A stretch of DNA of 64,000 bases from Pontibacter aydingkolensis (GTDB taxonomy: Bacteria; Bacteroidota; Bacteroidia; Cytophagales; Hymenobacteraceae): positions 124,001 through 188,000 of the forward strand of contig NZ_JAHYXK010000002.1 in assembly GCF_019443125.1 (NCBI RefSeq), in the 5' to 3' direction. How positions within the stretch are numbered: the first letter of the stretch is position 1; every line of letters starts with the position of its first letter. The position numbers and the translations under genes are program-made. The notes below the pieces were generated by a model. The model saw nothing but the letters and a program-made list of their open reading frames with translations, was not told the origin of the DNA and did not search any database. This document shows, one piece after another, positions 45,044 through 54,314 of this stretch.

Positions 45044-45076
45044 GTTGTAGCCTGTGCCTAGGTTTGCTTACCTTTG
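45044..45076 (+). promoter_or_regulatory. Promoter of mnmD
   Basis: GTTG at 45044-45047, a 21-base spacer and TACCTTTG at 45069-45076 match the Bacteroidota consensus TTTG-N19-21-TAnnTTTG, ending 19 bases before the start codon. Confidence 0.55.
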
Positions 45077-45094
45077 TAAAGTAATACAAAAAAC

Positions 45095-45772
45095 ATGCAC
45101 CTCGAAATCCGACAGACCAAAGACGGCTCTAACACGCTTTATGTACCTGAGCTAAACGAGCATTATCACTCGGTGCATGGTGCATTGCAGGAGTCGCAGC
45201 ATGTGTTTATAAAGCATGGGCTGGAGCATGTGATGTCTTCTAAAAAAGATATCAAAATTCTGGAGGTTGGATTTGGAACAGGCCTTAACGCTATACTTAC
45301 TTACCCTTTTGCACTAGCAAAAAAAGCCTTTCTACAGTACGACACTTTAGAGAAACACCCGCTGCAGCAGGAGGTGGTAAACCAGCTGCAATTCGATAAG
45401 GTTATACTTAACCCGGAACTGCACGATGTGTTTCTAAAAATGCATGCTGCTCCCTGGAATGAGCCGGTAGATCTGATTCCATACTTTACGCTGCAGAAGA
45501 TGCACGAAACGCTTGAGGAGTTTGTAGCGCCGCAATCATACTACGACATAGTATACTTTGATGCTTTTGCCCCTGAGAAACAGCCGGAGCTTTGGTCGGA
45601 AGAAATGTTCGTGAAGCTTTACAATGCCATACGACCTGGTGGTGTGCTGGTTACTTACTGCGCCAAGGGCTCATTTAAGCGCAACCTAAAGGCCGCCGGC
45701 TTTGTGGTAGAGGCACTGCCGGGACCTCCGGGCAAACGCGAAATGACACGTGGGTTAAAGCTTGTAGAGTAG
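45095..45772 (+). CDS. mnmD: tRNA U34 (mnm5s2U) methyltransferase MnmD
   Basis: 225 residues. The SAM-binding motif ILEVGFGTGLNAIL near residue 51, the segment SYYDIVYFDAFAPEKQPELW and PGGVLVTYCAKGSFKRNLKA fit the methyltransferase half of MnmC, here as the free-standing MnmD (DUF752). It adds the final methyl group to mnm5s2U at the wobble base. The oxidase half is not adjacent, as is usual in this phylum. Confidence 0.9.
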   Translation: MHLEIRQTKDGSNTLYVPELNEHYHSVHGALQESQHVFIKHGLEHVMSSKKDIKILEVGFGTGLNAILTYPFALAKKAFLQYDTLEKHPLQQEVVNQLQFDKVILNPELHDVFLKMHAAPWNEPVDLIPYFTLQKMHETLEEFVAPQSYYDIVYFDAFAPEKQPELWSEEMFVKLYNAIRPGGVLVTYCAKGSFKRNLKAAGFVVEALPGPPGKREMTRGLKLVE

Positions 45773-45940
45773 TTCCCCATACTTTTTCATACTGTAAATC
45801 AATAAGTTAAGCCACAATAATTAGTATTATACTTATATTATTATTGCACCAGTACATTTATTCAACGATTGAACTTTAACTTTCCGGATAATGTATTATT
45901 TTGCAAAAGCATGAAACACTCTTTACAAATTTAATTCCTG

Positions 45941-46276
45941 ATGAAGAAATTTTTTAGAATAGCACTCAGCCCATTAAGGGCAATTGGCAGAGGCGTAGTA
46001 AAACCATTCCAGTCAAAGTATGAGGTTGTTTGCACAAACTACCACGTAATTCCGGGAATGCCTGTAAATAAAAATCAGCAAGTACATGCTTTTGAGCGAG
46101 GTGCTGCCTTAGAAGCCAGAGAGTTTTATGTAAAAGTTGTTTCGTCTGAGATGACCCGTACGATGGCCCCCGTAGAAGTACAGCTTAGGAAAATATACCT
46201 GAGAGGCAAAACCATGGAGCAGAAGCAATTTGGTCCGGTTGAGCAGCTAAAAAGCCTGAACGCAAAGAAAAAATAA
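45941..46276 (+). CDS. Small basic protein, unknown
   Basis: 111 residues, high in Lys/Arg, no signal peptide. The N-terminus MKKFFRIALSPLRAIGRGVV is amphipathic. The core (KYEVVCTNYHVIPGMPVNKN, AALEAREFYVKVVSSEMTRT) looks like a small mixed fold. A clear terminator follows. Not recognised. Confidence 0.55.
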   Translation: MKKFFRIALSPLRAIGRGVVKPFQSKYEVVCTNYHVIPGMPVNKNQQVHAFERGAALEAREFYVKVVSSEMTRTMAPVEVQLRKIYLRGKTMEQKQFGPVEQLKSLNAKKK

Positions 46277-46298
46277 GCAACTGCTATAAACATACGTG

Positions 46299-46336
46299 CG
46301 CCCTTCTGATATAAACCGGAAGGGCGTTTTTGTTTA
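46299..46336 (+). terminator. Terminator of the 45941 gene
   Basis: The stem CGCCCTTC / GAAGGGCG with an 11-14 base loop is followed by a run of T. Confidence 0.85.
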
Positions 46337-46510
46337 TGCACAGGTATAGCGGCTGTTTTAAAAAATACAGGCTACAGCTCTTTTGGGTCGGCATGGTTTC
46401 AGGCTATGTTATCAGGCTTCTTAACTTCATACTTTTAATTGCGTACTGCTGCTGTATAAACAATATTCGCAACTGTTAATACACCTGCTGCATTACCTTA
46501 ACACGCACCC

Positions 46511-47599
46511 ATGAAAAACGCAGCAATTATTTTTCTGCAGGCCTTAGGCACTTTTTCTATACTTGCTACAGCTTTGCCCCTGCTTGATGCACAGCAATGG
46601 TATGTACGCGTGTTTGATTACCCACGCATGCAAATTTTTGCTCTGGCATTCATCATTTTTATACTTTACCTGTGGTTAGGCCCAAAGAATCGCATCCGAG
46701 ATAAGTTCCTGCTTGGCGGTCTTGCTATAACTATTGTATATCAGGCCTTCAACATTTACCCCTATACTTTTATAGCACCTAACCAGGTAAAACAGGCAGA
46801 AGCGGACAGTGCAACAGATGCAACTCTAAGTATACTGGTTGCCAACGTACTGATGGATAACAAGGAACATAAGAAGCTGATTAATCTTACCCAGGAGAAG
46901 AACCCAGATATTTTATTGCTGCTAGAGTCGGATTCTGTATGGCAGCAAGCTGTAGTTCCTGCTTCTAAAAAATACCCATACCGGGTAGAAATCCCCCTGG
47001 ATAACACGTATGGTATGCACTTGTACAGCCAGCTACCTCTACGCCAGGAAACTGTAAGCTATCTGCTTGATGATGATATTCCTTCTATTAAAACTTTTGT
47101 GCAACTGCGTAGTGGTACTTGGGTAGAACTGCATGCTGTACATCCTAAACCACCTGTACCAACCGAAGATCCCAACTCCAAGAAGCGCGACGCAGAGATT
47201 GTAATGATTGCCCGCGACATTACCAGTTCACAATACCCGGTTGTGGTAGCCGGCGACTTTAACGATGTGGCCTGGTCCAGAACCACTGAGCTTTTCCAGG
47301 AAGTAAGCGGCCTGCTGGACCCACGCATTGGTCGAGGCTTTTATAACACCTTTAATGCTAACTACCCGCTTCTGCGCTGGCCCCTGGATCATATTTTCCA
47401 TTCCGATCATTTTAAACTGATCGTTATGGAAAGGCTACCCGATATAGCATCTGACCACTTCCCGATCTATATCAAACTAAGCTATGCTCCTGAAAACAAG
47501 GGTGAGCAGAAAAAGCCAGAAGCAGACGAGGACACAGAAGAAGAAGCAACCGAAACAATAGAGGAAGGCAAAAAAGAAGCCAGGGAGGAAGGGAACTAG
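46511..47599 (+). CDS. Membrane-anchored endonuclease/exonuclease/phosphatase family protein
   Basis: 362 residues. Three hydrophobic segments in the first 90 residues, then an EEP domain outside the cytoplasm: ILVANVLMDNKEHKKL, PDILLLLESDS (Glu), VVAGDFNDVAWS (Asp-x-Asn) and ASDHFPIYIKL (Asp-His). The tail is strongly acidic (EADEDTEEEATETIEEGKKE). Such proteins are common in this phylum and are unrelated in layout to the island nuclease at 21774. The gene end overlaps the convergent cyclo-ligase gene by four bases. Confidence 0.85.
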   Translation: MKNAAIIFLQALGTFSILATALPLLDAQQWYVRVFDYPRMQIFALAFIIFILYLWLGPKNRIRDKFLLGGLAITIVYQAFNIYPYTFIAPNQVKQAEADSATDATLSILVANVLMDNKEHKKLINLTQEKNPDILLLLESDSVWQQAVVPASKKYPYRVEIPLDNTYGMHLYSQLPLRQETVSYLLDDDIPSIKTFVQLRSGTWVELHAVHPKPPVPTEDPNSKKRDAEIVMIARDITSSQYPVVVAGDFNDVAWSRTTELFQEVSGLLDPRIGRGFYNTFNANYPLLRWPLDHIFHSDHFKLIVMERLPDIASDHFPIYIKLSYAPENKGEQKKPEADEDTEEEATETIEEGKKEAREEGN

Positions 47600-48168
47600 C
47601 TATACCATACTCCATCCGGCATCACCACGGCATCCAACGGCACATCAAATGGATTAGAGTCTGCTATACTTTCCACAGGCGGCTCCAGCGACAACCCGAT
47701 TTTTAGTACATCTGGGCGGCAATCAGCCAGAAAACGATCATAAAAGCCCTTGCCGTAACCTACACGGTGCCCGGCTTTATCAAAAGCCAGCAAAGGAATC
47801 AGCACAACATCTACTTCGTTTGCGTGAATGATACGTGCATTCTGCGGCTCTGGTATACCCCAGGCATTCTCTAGTAAAACAGCTTCGTCGGTCAGGTGGT
47901 GGTGAGTAAGTATGTTCTGAGCCACATCGGTTACAGGTACTGCCACACGTACTTCGGGATGCTCTTGCCTAAGCCGCTCAATTATAGGCCAGGTATTTAC
48001 TTCGTTATTTTTAATGATCGGCAAAAATACGTGCACCGTCTGCTCTGCCTCAAGCGGAAAGTTACTAAAAAACTGATTAGCTATACTTTCGCTGCGCTTT
48101 TGAACAACTTCTGCTGGCAAAGCACGACGGTTCTGCAACATCTGTTTCCGCAGTTCAGCCTTCTGCAT
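47596..48168 (-). CDS. 5-formyltetrahydrofolate cyclo-ligase
   Basis: 190 residues. MQKAELRKQMLQNRRALPAE, the PEVRVAVPVT segment and the family signature RVGYGKGFYDRFLAD are present. It returns 5-formyl-THF to the folate pool using ATP. The start is one base from the bshC stop, so the two are co-transcribed. Confidence 0.93.
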   Translation of the reverse strand: MQKAELRKQMLQNRRALPAEVVQKRSESIANQFFSNFPLEAEQTVHVFLPIIKNNEVNTWPIIERLRQEHPEVRVAVPVTDVAQNILTHHHLTDEAVLLENAWGIPEPQNARIIHANEVDVVLIPLLAFDKAGHRVGYGKGFYDRFLADCRPDVLKIGLSLEPPVESIADSNPFDVPLDAVVMPDGVWYS

Positions 48169-49730
48169 TATTCTTCCTCCAGTATAGTAAACTTAAACTC
48201 GAGTGGGTCGAATGCCTCTACCAGGGCAGGTATAAAATCCGGGTTGTTGGTTTGGTAAGTAAGCAGGTTGTCGTGGCGTTCCTGCAGGCTGCCGTTCGGA
48301 AACAGTTTCTCCTTAAGGTTCTCTAGTTGCTTAAACGTTTGCTCGTGCTTGGCGTCGCGTGCCTTTGATATCTTCTTCTCCAGCATCTGCAGCGCATTAT
48401 TAGCTTTTTGCTCTTCAGCAGCTACTGCCCTTACCAAGGTAGGATCTATGGTTTGGGCCAACTCCTCAACTTCTGCAAAGGCAGCTGCTACAGCTTTGCG
48501 CTGTGCCTCCAGGTTTATCTCCTCTTCGTGTATTTGGCTGGATAGGTGCTTTTTCAGGTCGAGGTAAGACTGAAACGTTTCTTCCGGCTTCAAGCCTAAT
48601 TTGTGCATGCGGCTGGCGTTACCACGTGTAATGTAAAGTGCTGAGTTGCGCAGCATCAGTATCGGAAAGGCAACGTTGCAAGCCTCAAACAGCTTCTTTA
48701 ACTGAAACCAGTAAGCCACTTCAGCCCCTCCGCCAATGTACGCCAGATTTGGCAGCACCAACTCTTCATACAGCGGCCTGAGTATAACGTTCGGGCTAAA
48801 GCGCTCCGGGTGCTGGTTTGCCTCCTGCAGCATTTCTTCTAACGTATAACTCAGATCAGTATTGAGCACTTTATACTTGCCATCTTCCTGCACAATACGC
48901 TCACGCAGGCTATCCTTTAGGTAAAACAGGTTTATCTCGCGAGAGTATACTTGTGGTTTGTAGCCTGTATTCTCTAACTGCGCATTTGCCTCCTCAACCA
49001 ACTTATTGGACAGTTGTTCCGTCAGTTCTTTCTCTACTACAGGTGTAAGGGCTGCCTTCAGTTGAGCATCATCCCCATCTATACTTACCAAACCATACTC
49101 CCCGAACAAAGCATGCGTAATGGCACGGGTTGCATCGGCCAGGGTTTTACTGTTACGGTAAGCTTCATCAAAAACAGGATAGGTTTCCGGCAGTTCTTCC
49201 AGTAGTTTATCTAAACCTTCTGTTGAAAAACGACCTACTGCGCCCTTTTGTGTTGTTTCCCATTTGTACCCCTTGCCAAACAGGTTAAAATGGTTGATTT
49301 CGGCAAAGTCATGGTCTTCGGTTGCCATCCAGTACACCGGTACAAAGTTGTAGTCCGGGTACCTCTGCTGCAATTGTTTGCAGGTGTTTATGGCTGTGAT
49401 GATTTTATAGATAAAGTATAAAGGGCCTGTAAAAATATTGAGTTGATGGCCGGTGGTAACAGTGTAGGTATTAGGCTGCTGCAGCAAGTCTATATTTTGC
49501 TGCACTTTGGAGTGGATACCAGAGATGGAAGTATACTGTTGTTGAAGTGCCTGGTGTAGTGCCTGCCTTTGTTCTTTGCTAAACTTTTTTTCTTTTATCT
49601 GTTCCTCAAAAGCATCCAGCGTTGGGAAGCGGTTAAAGAAAGGTAATAGCTTTTCGCTTTGACAGAGATAGTCTGTTACTGTTTTTGAAAACGCGCCTGT
49701 AGCAGCGTAATCCATTCTAATCACTTTCAT
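48168..49730 (-). CDS. bshC: Bacillithiol biosynthesis cysteine-adding enzyme BshC
   Basis: 520 residues from the ATG at 49730; an ATG five codons upstream is also possible. MKVIRMDYAATGAFSKTVTD at the start, TVTTGHQLNIFTGPLYFIYK, YWMATEDHDFAEINHF and LPNLAYIGGGAEVAYWFQLK are family segments, and a coiled coil lies around residues 390-470. It adds cysteine to glucosaminyl-malate to finish bacillithiol. The folate gene downstream is coupled to it. Confidence 0.93.
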   Translation of the reverse strand: MKVIRMDYAATGAFSKTVTDYLCQSEKLLPFFNRFPTLDAFEEQIKEKKFSKEQRQALHQALQQQYTSISGIHSKVQQNIDLLQQPNTYTVTTGHQLNIFTGPLYFIYKIITAINTCKQLQQRYPDYNFVPVYWMATEDHDFAEINHFNLFGKGYKWETTQKGAVGRFSTEGLDKLLEELPETYPVFDEAYRNSKTLADATRAITHALFGEYGLVSIDGDDAQLKAALTPVVEKELTEQLSNKLVEEANAQLENTGYKPQVYSREINLFYLKDSLRERIVQEDGKYKVLNTDLSYTLEEMLQEANQHPERFSPNVILRPLYEELVLPNLAYIGGGAEVAYWFQLKKLFEACNVAFPILMLRNSALYITRGNASRMHKLGLKPEETFQSYLDLKKHLSSQIHEEEINLEAQRKAVAAAFAEVEELAQTIDPTLVRAVAAEEQKANNALQMLEKKISKARDAKHEQTFKQLENLKEKLFPNGSLQERHDNLLTYQTNNPDFIPALVEAFDPLEFKFTILEEE

Positions 49731-49949
49731 AGTTGATACTTCCATCAGCGTATTTGGCGTAGGGTATAGCCTCTTTAACAGTTTTAACCCAATTGTGTTG
49801 CAGCGTTTATACTTTGATTAGCTGTCTTGCAAAGTTAAAGTTTTTATAACGCTATCGCAGACATTACGACAGAAAGCAACTGCAGTAGGCCAGGCGATAA
49901 AACTTATCAATTATAAAACGTAAATAGCTTATACGATTGAGATAAAACT

Positions 49950-50327
49950 ATGGGATTACTAAGCGGTATAATGGGACACGCCTCTGAGGTGTCCATCGAA
50001 AAAATAACAAAGGAGTTTCAGCCTATACTTTTAGAAGATGAGCGGATAGAAAAGGCATACAAGCTGATCCGGGACATGCTAGTGTTCACGAACAAACGGC
50101 TTATACTTGTAAACAAGCAAGGCATAACCGGCTCTAAGATCGACTATCAAAGTATACCCTACAGTAGCATTAAGATGTTTTCGAAAGAAAGCGCCGGCAT
50201 CGCCGACCTGGATGCAGAACTCAAGATTTGGCTTACCGGAGAGACAGAGCCAACTATAAAACAGGATTTCAGAAAGGGTGATAATATTAACGAGGCGTAT
50301 CGGGTGCTGAGTAAGTATGTGTTGTGA
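49950..50327 (+). CDS. PH-domain protein (bPH type)
   Basis: 125 residues: GHASEVSIEKITKEFQPILL, then LVFTNKRLILVNKQGITGSK and YQSIPYSSIKMFSKESAG, the usual bacterial PH-domain pattern. Cytoplasmic. The stop codon is followed without a gap by the GC-rich repeat at 50328. Function not established. Confidence 0.85.
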   Translation: MGLLSGIMGHASEVSIEKITKEFQPILLEDERIEKAYKLIRDMLVFTNKRLILVNKQGITGSKIDYQSIPYSSIKMFSKESAGIADLDAELKIWLTGETEPTIKQDFRKGDNINEAYRVLSKYVL

Positions 50328-50365
50328 CCTCCCCCTGCCCCCTCCTAAAAACAGGAGGGGGTACT

Positions 50366-50734
50366 TTAAAGCTGTTTAAAAGTAGCAGATATTCTTTGTA
50401 GTATCTGTTCAGGTTGCGCAAACACTTCACTGTTTCTAATGCGGACAACTTTGTAGCCTAAATTTTGAAGTGTCTCATCCCGCACCTTATCATTGGCTAT
50501 TGCCTCAGGAGTGTCATGCACAGAACCATCAACCTCAATCACCAATTTTTCTGATGCACAGTAAAAATCCACAATATAGTTGCCGATGCTATGCTGCCTT
50601 CTGAATTTGCAACTACCCAGTCTGCGCTTTCGAAGCAAGCCCCACAATTCCTTTTCTGCTGGCGTCATATTACTTCTCAATCGTGATCGCACTTGCCTTA
50701 GCTTGGGTAAGCTGTGCAACTGGTCGTTCCGCAT
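50366..50734 (-). CDS. DUF559 endonuclease-like protein
   Basis: 122 residues, Vsr/very-short-patch-repair-like fold. LRSNMTPAEKELWGLLRKRR is the family start, FRRQHSIGNYIVDFYCASEK and LVIEVDGSVHDTPEAIANDK hold the D and E-x-D pattern of a PD-(D/E)xK nuclease, and GYKVVRIRNSEVF ends the fold. Such genes are frequent and multi-copy in Bacteroidota, of unknown role. It lies in reverse between convergent genes, inside inverted repeats. Confidence 0.9.
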   Translation of the reverse strand: MRNDQLHSLPKLRQVRSRLRSNMTPAEKELWGLLRKRRLGSCKFRRQHSIGNYIVDFYCASEKLVIEVDGSVHDTPEAIANDKVRDETLQNLGYKVVRIRNSEVFAQPEQILQRISATFKQL

Positions 50735-50791
50735 AATTTTCTACTTTGCCAGCTAACACTATAGCATCTCTGATATGTTCCTCCGGCCCCA

Positions 50792-50820
50792 ATAAAAAAG
50801 CCCACCAATATGGTGGGCTT
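50792..50820 (-). terminator. Terminator for rimO
   Basis: Read on the minus strand: a ten-base stem AAGCCCACCA / TGGTGGGCTT with a three-base loop, then a T-run. It lies inside the bracketed DUF559 unit, after the right-hand repeat. Confidence 0.8.
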
Positions 50821-50870
50821 AAAAGTATCTCTACACCCCCTCCTGTTTTTAGGAGGGGGCAGGGGAGAGG

Positions 50871-52184
50871 TTAACTCACCACCTCGCCATAAAGGTCAAA
50901 ATCAGAAGAATCTGTAATTTTCACGTTAGCAAAGTCTCCAAGGCGTACATAGTTGTTATCAGCAGGTACTAGTACTTCGTTATCAACTTCCGGAGAATCG
51001 TATTGCGTGCGGCCAACAAAATAGCCGCTTTCTTTACGATCGAATAATACCTTATAAGTTTTGCCTACTTTCTCTTCGTTCATCTCCACAGAAATCCCCT
51101 GTTGTAGCTCCATAATAGCATCGGCACGTTCCTGCTTCACCTCATCCGGCACGTTGTCTTCTAAAGTATAGGAGTGCGTGTTGTCTTCGTGAGAGTAAGT
51201 AAAGATACCCAGTCTGTCAAAGCGCGTCTCTTCTACCCAATCATACAGCTCCCGGAAGTCCTGATCAGTTTCGCCTGGGTGGCCTGCGATTAGCGTAGTT
51301 CTTAACGCAATATCCGGCACGCGCTGACGGATTTGGTCTACCAGCTCAATTGTTCTGCGCTTGCTGATACCACGGCGCATGGTCTTCAGCATATTGTCTG
51401 AGATGTGCTGCAGTGGCATGTCGAGGTATTTACAGATATTGTCGCGCTCGTTCATTACATCAAACACCTCCATCGGGAACTGCGATGGGTAAGCATACTG
51501 CATGCGTATCCACTCGATACCATTTACATCAGACAGGTTCTTTAACAGGTCGGCCAGTTTGCGCTCTCCGTAATGCTGCAGGCCGTAATAAGTAAGGTCT
51601 TGGGCAATAAGTACAAGTTCTTTTGTTCCCATACTTGCCAGGCGCTTCGCCTCCTTCACCAGGTCCTCGATTGGGCGATCTACGTGCTTGCCGCGCATTA
51701 AAGGAATGGCACAGAAAGAGCAAGGGCGGTTACAGCCTTCTGCAATTTTAAAGTATGCGTAATGCGAAGGTGTTGTTAACAAACGCTCTCCAATCAGTTC
51801 GTGTTTGTAGTCAGCCTCCAGGGTTTTAAGAAGACGCGGCAACTCCAACGTACCGAAGTAGGCATCTACCTGCGGTATCTCTGCCTCTAAAGAATCTTTG
51901 TAGCGCTGTGAAAGGCAACCTGTTACATACAGCTTATCTATCTGGCCAGCCTCTTTAGCATCAGCGTAGCGCAGAATGGTATCAATAGATTCCTGCTTGG
52001 CATTATCTATAAAACCGCAGGTGTTTACGATAATGATATTAGAATCGTCTTTGTCAGACTCGTGCGCCACATCAAACTCGTTGGCACGCAGCTGCCCCAT
52101 CAGTACTTCCGAATCCACCAGGTTTTTAGAACAACCCAATGTAATTACGTTTACCTTATCCTTCTTTAAAGATCTTACTTTCAC
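50871..52184 (-). CDS. rimO: Ribosomal protein uS12 methylthiotransferase RimO
   Basis: 437 residues from a GTG start. N-terminal MTTase domain (ITLGCSKNLVDSEVLMGQL, VNTCGFIDNAKQESID, VTGCLSQRY), radical SAM motif CNRPCSFCAIPLMRGKH, and a C-terminal TRAM domain (VGKTYKVLFDRKESGYFVGR). It methylthiolates an aspartate of ribosomal protein uS12. The neighbourhood with ftsY and ribosomal proteins is typical for the phylum, although here 2 kb separates rimO from ftsY. Confidence 0.97.
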   Translation of the reverse strand: MKVRSLKKDKVNVITLGCSKNLVDSEVLMGQLRANEFDVAHESDKDDSNIIIVNTCGFIDNAKQESIDTILRYADAKEAGQIDKLYVTGCLSQRYKDSLEAEIPQVDAYFGTLELPRLLKTLEADYKHELIGERLLTTPSHYAYFKIAEGCNRPCSFCAIPLMRGKHVDRPIEDLVKEAKRLASMGTKELVLIAQDLTYYGLQHYGERKLADLLKNLSDVNGIEWIRMQYAYPSQFPMEVFDVMNERDNICKYLDMPLQHISDNMLKTMRRGISKRRTIELVDQIRQRVPDIALRTTLIAGHPGETDQDFRELYDWVEETRFDRLGIFTYSHEDNTHSYTLEDNVPDEVKQERADAIMELQQGISVEMNEEKVGKTYKVLFDRKESGYFVGRTQYDSPEVDNEVLVPADNNYVRLGDFANVKITDSSDFDLYGEVVS

Positions 52185-52450
52185 TTAATCTATATTTATG
52201 AATACGCTACAATCGATAAAAACCTTTATCAGGCTATAATGGTTCGTTTTGAAAACCAGTTTGCAAAGGTACAACATGTTTGTGTAATAAAGGGCAGGCA
52301 GCTAAGCAATTGATTCTTATACTTTGGCAGCTCCCATTATACTTAAGCGGTTCATTTTTCTTTTACTCCTTTATCTATTTTTGAGGGAGGCTGGCGCGAT
52401 AGTGTTGCTTACTTCTAACTTTTCCAGTAATTATATATCAAAAAAACAAA

Positions 52451-52987
52451 ATGAAAAAAGCTATACTCACCTTAATCAGCTTCTTGGTCTATTTCAATAG
52501 TTTCGGGCAGCAACAGACTACAATACACGATATCGTTACTATAACCCTGCCCAATAAGGTTGAAAAGTTAACAGAAGAGAAATTGACTGCTCTTAAACCA
52601 AGTGAAGGCAAATCTTCTCCTATCTCTCATGAGCATTTTAATGGTGAGACTTATAAAGGGAAAGACATTCTCATTCAGTTAAATGCCGGTTCAATTACGC
52701 CAAAGCCTAATTATTTGGAACAAGAGAAAAGAGGAATAGATTACCTCTTCAGCTTGTCTCAACCTCAAGTGTACAGCTCTTCAATTAAACACTATCAGAA
52801 CCAGTCTGTGGTAGTCGCTAACTTCGAAGATGCTGGAAAAGATAAGGGCTACTTCTTGATTAGAAGTTACAACAAAACCGGAGACAGTATACTGGTAGGA
52901 ACTTTGGAATACGACAAGGACAAGAAAGAGGCAGCAGAGAAGGCTTTAGATGAAATGCTTAAAAGCATAAAGTTTAACAGACAGTAA
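52451..52987 (+). CDS. Exported protein of unknown function
   Basis: 178 residues with a signal peptide (MKKAILTLISFLVYFNSFGQ). The mature part is soluble with charged residues and a segment GYFLIRSYNKTGDSILVGTL. No family recognised. Confidence 0.6.
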   Translation: MKKAILTLISFLVYFNSFGQQQTTIHDIVTITLPNKVEKLTEEKLTALKPSEGKSSPISHEHFNGETYKGKDILIQLNAGSITPKPNYLEQEKRGIDYLFSLSQPQVYSSSIKHYQNQSVVVANFEDAGKDKGYFLIRSYNKTGDSILVGTLEYDKDKKEAAEKALDEMLKSIKFNRQ

Positions 52988-53002
52988 CACAATACAGCTT
53001 TG

Positions 53003-53437
53003 TTAGTTCTCCGTTGTGCGAGGGCAACTTGTAACTAAAGACTGTAGCAGCCATGCATGTGCATCAGCCTTATTTTTCATTAGCTCAACTGCTATCGGCA
53101 GTTGATAACTTGTTACAAGCAGCTTAATTACCTGGTACAGGTTGTTGTCCCAAAGGTAGTCCGGCGACTCCAGGAGCAAGATATTCTTTAGAGGGGTGTT
53201 TGGAATGTTTTGGATAAAGACATCAATGATTCTTTCATTAAGCACTCCGCCAGCAGGTATGCCCGAATCTATAACAAGGTTTTCTACTTGTTTCTCATAC
53301 ATGTATTCGAATAGGGAAACCACTGTCTGGAAAAACTCCTCAGACTCAACACTTAACTCATCAGCCCATTTCACACTTAATATTGCAGAAGCCTCGTCGT
53401 GTGCCAACTCCATCAGGCCGATATTAATTACCCTCAT
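53003..53437 (-). CDS. STAS-like protein
   Basis: 144 residues. The strand-helix pattern (ILSVKWADELSVESEEFFQT, NLVIDSGIPAGG, NILLLESPDYLWDNNLYQVI, AHAWLLQSLV) fits the STAS/SpoIIAA-like proteins that occur in many copies in this genus. No anti-sigma partner is adjacent. It shows the same layout as the broken gene at 27350-27778. Confidence 0.65.
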   Translation of the reverse strand: MRVINIGLMELAHDEASAILSVKWADELSVESEEFFQTVVSLFEYMYEKQVENLVIDSGIPAGGVLNERIIDVFIQNIPNTPLKNILLLESPDYLWDNNLYQVIKLLVTSYQLPIAVELMKNKADAHAWLLQSLVTSCPRTTEN

Positions 53438-53759
53438 TACAGGTGCTCATTTAAATATAGCCTAAGTTATAAACTCTCCAGTAGAAACATATCTGCTTCA
53501 GATTACTTTTCAATAAGCTATAGTGCAGCATTTAGACTCCACCTCTTGTTACAGTTCTCTGTAGAACCAGCGAAGTTGCTTTTTGTTTCGCAGCAATACT
53601 TATGAGTGCTAATTAGTTTTTCTATTGACAGGATTTAATGAAAATGCCAGAATTGGCATATAGGTAAACATGAGCCTGGGGCAGCAAACTATTGGAATGC
53701 AGCTAAGCACAAAGTGTACTTTGGGAATGGATTTTTAACTAAGGCTTTACTGGAAACTA
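53438..53759. other. Intergenic region, 322 bases
   Basis: I see no gene longer than about 20 codons, no RNA gene and no repeat in this stretch. Confidence 0.4.
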
Positions 53760-54302
53760 CTAATAGCTTGCCTGATAATTGATCAGAAACTCTACCTGTG
53801 TTACCTGCCCCTGCTGTACCTCTACCGGATAGATGTTCATCTCTCCATCGAAAAGGTTTGCAAACAGTCCCTTTTCTTCTTTTGAGAAAAGACTATACTT
53901 ACCGGGTTTCAGGCTAACTGCAAAATTGCCGTTAGCATCTGTTGTAACCTGCGTAACTAGTTTAGTTTGGATATTGGTATGGAAAACACCATCTGTGGTT
54001 TTTGCCTGGTTGCTGTTGGTAAGTTCGTAGATGTATAAGGTGCGTTGCACACCTCTGCCCTTGCTTGGCGGCGCATCCGGCGACGGCATCTGGTTACCAG
54101 CTTGCCACAGCACTATACCGGCTATACCTTGCTCTATGGGTGCCTGTTGGTCCTGTGCTTGCTCGGCAGTAGCAACAGGTGCCTGCTTCTGTTGTGTGTT
54201 TGCCTGTTCCGTCTGTTCTTGTGGGTTGGCAGATTGCGAGGACTTAGAACCGTTGCATTGCATAAACAGTAGCGCCAACGGCAACACCAGAAGCTTCTCC
54301 AT
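53760..54302 (-). CDS. Lipoprotein with a carboxypeptidase-regulatory-like domain
   Basis: 180 residues. Lipoprotein signal MEKLLVLPLALLFMQC, then a glutamine-rich linker (about residues 18-58). The C-terminal domain contains FAVSLKPGKYSLFSKEEKGL and VEVQQGQVTQVEFLINYQAS, a pattern of small beta-sandwich domains. It is likely at the outer membrane. Its start lies 12 bases from the ftsY stop and runs in the same direction. Confidence 0.7.
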   Translation of the reverse strand: MEKLLVLPLALLFMQCNGSKSSQSANPQEQTEQANTQQKQAPVATAEQAQDQQAPIEQGIAGIVLWQAGNQMPSPDAPPSKGRGVQRTLYIYELTNSNQAKTTDGVFHTNIQTKLVTQVTTDANGNFAVSLKPGKYSLFSKEEKGLFANLFDGEMNIYPVEVQQGQVTQVEFLINYQASY

Positions 54303-54314
54303 GGCTTTTATACT

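Larger units (their letters stand above)
50328..50870. mobile_element. DUF559 endonuclease gene bracketed by inverted GC-rich repeats
   Basis: The left repeat (50328-50361) and the right one (50836-50870) are inverted copies of a 34-35 base sequence, near-identical and each with an internal hairpin. They abut the stop codons of the flanking genes (TGA at 50325-50327; rimO TAA at 50871-50873) with no gap. The DUF559 gene lies between, four bases from the left repeat. The left repeat is identical to the solo copy at 30719-30752. The arrangement resembles a transposon-like unit, but no target duplication is visible. Confidence 0.5.

Noticed and set aside
50328..50361. The GC-rich repeat as a simple terminator of the PH-domain gene
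   Set aside because: It has a hairpin but no T-run, and an identical copy lies upstream of a start codon at 30719, so a repeat family explains it better.
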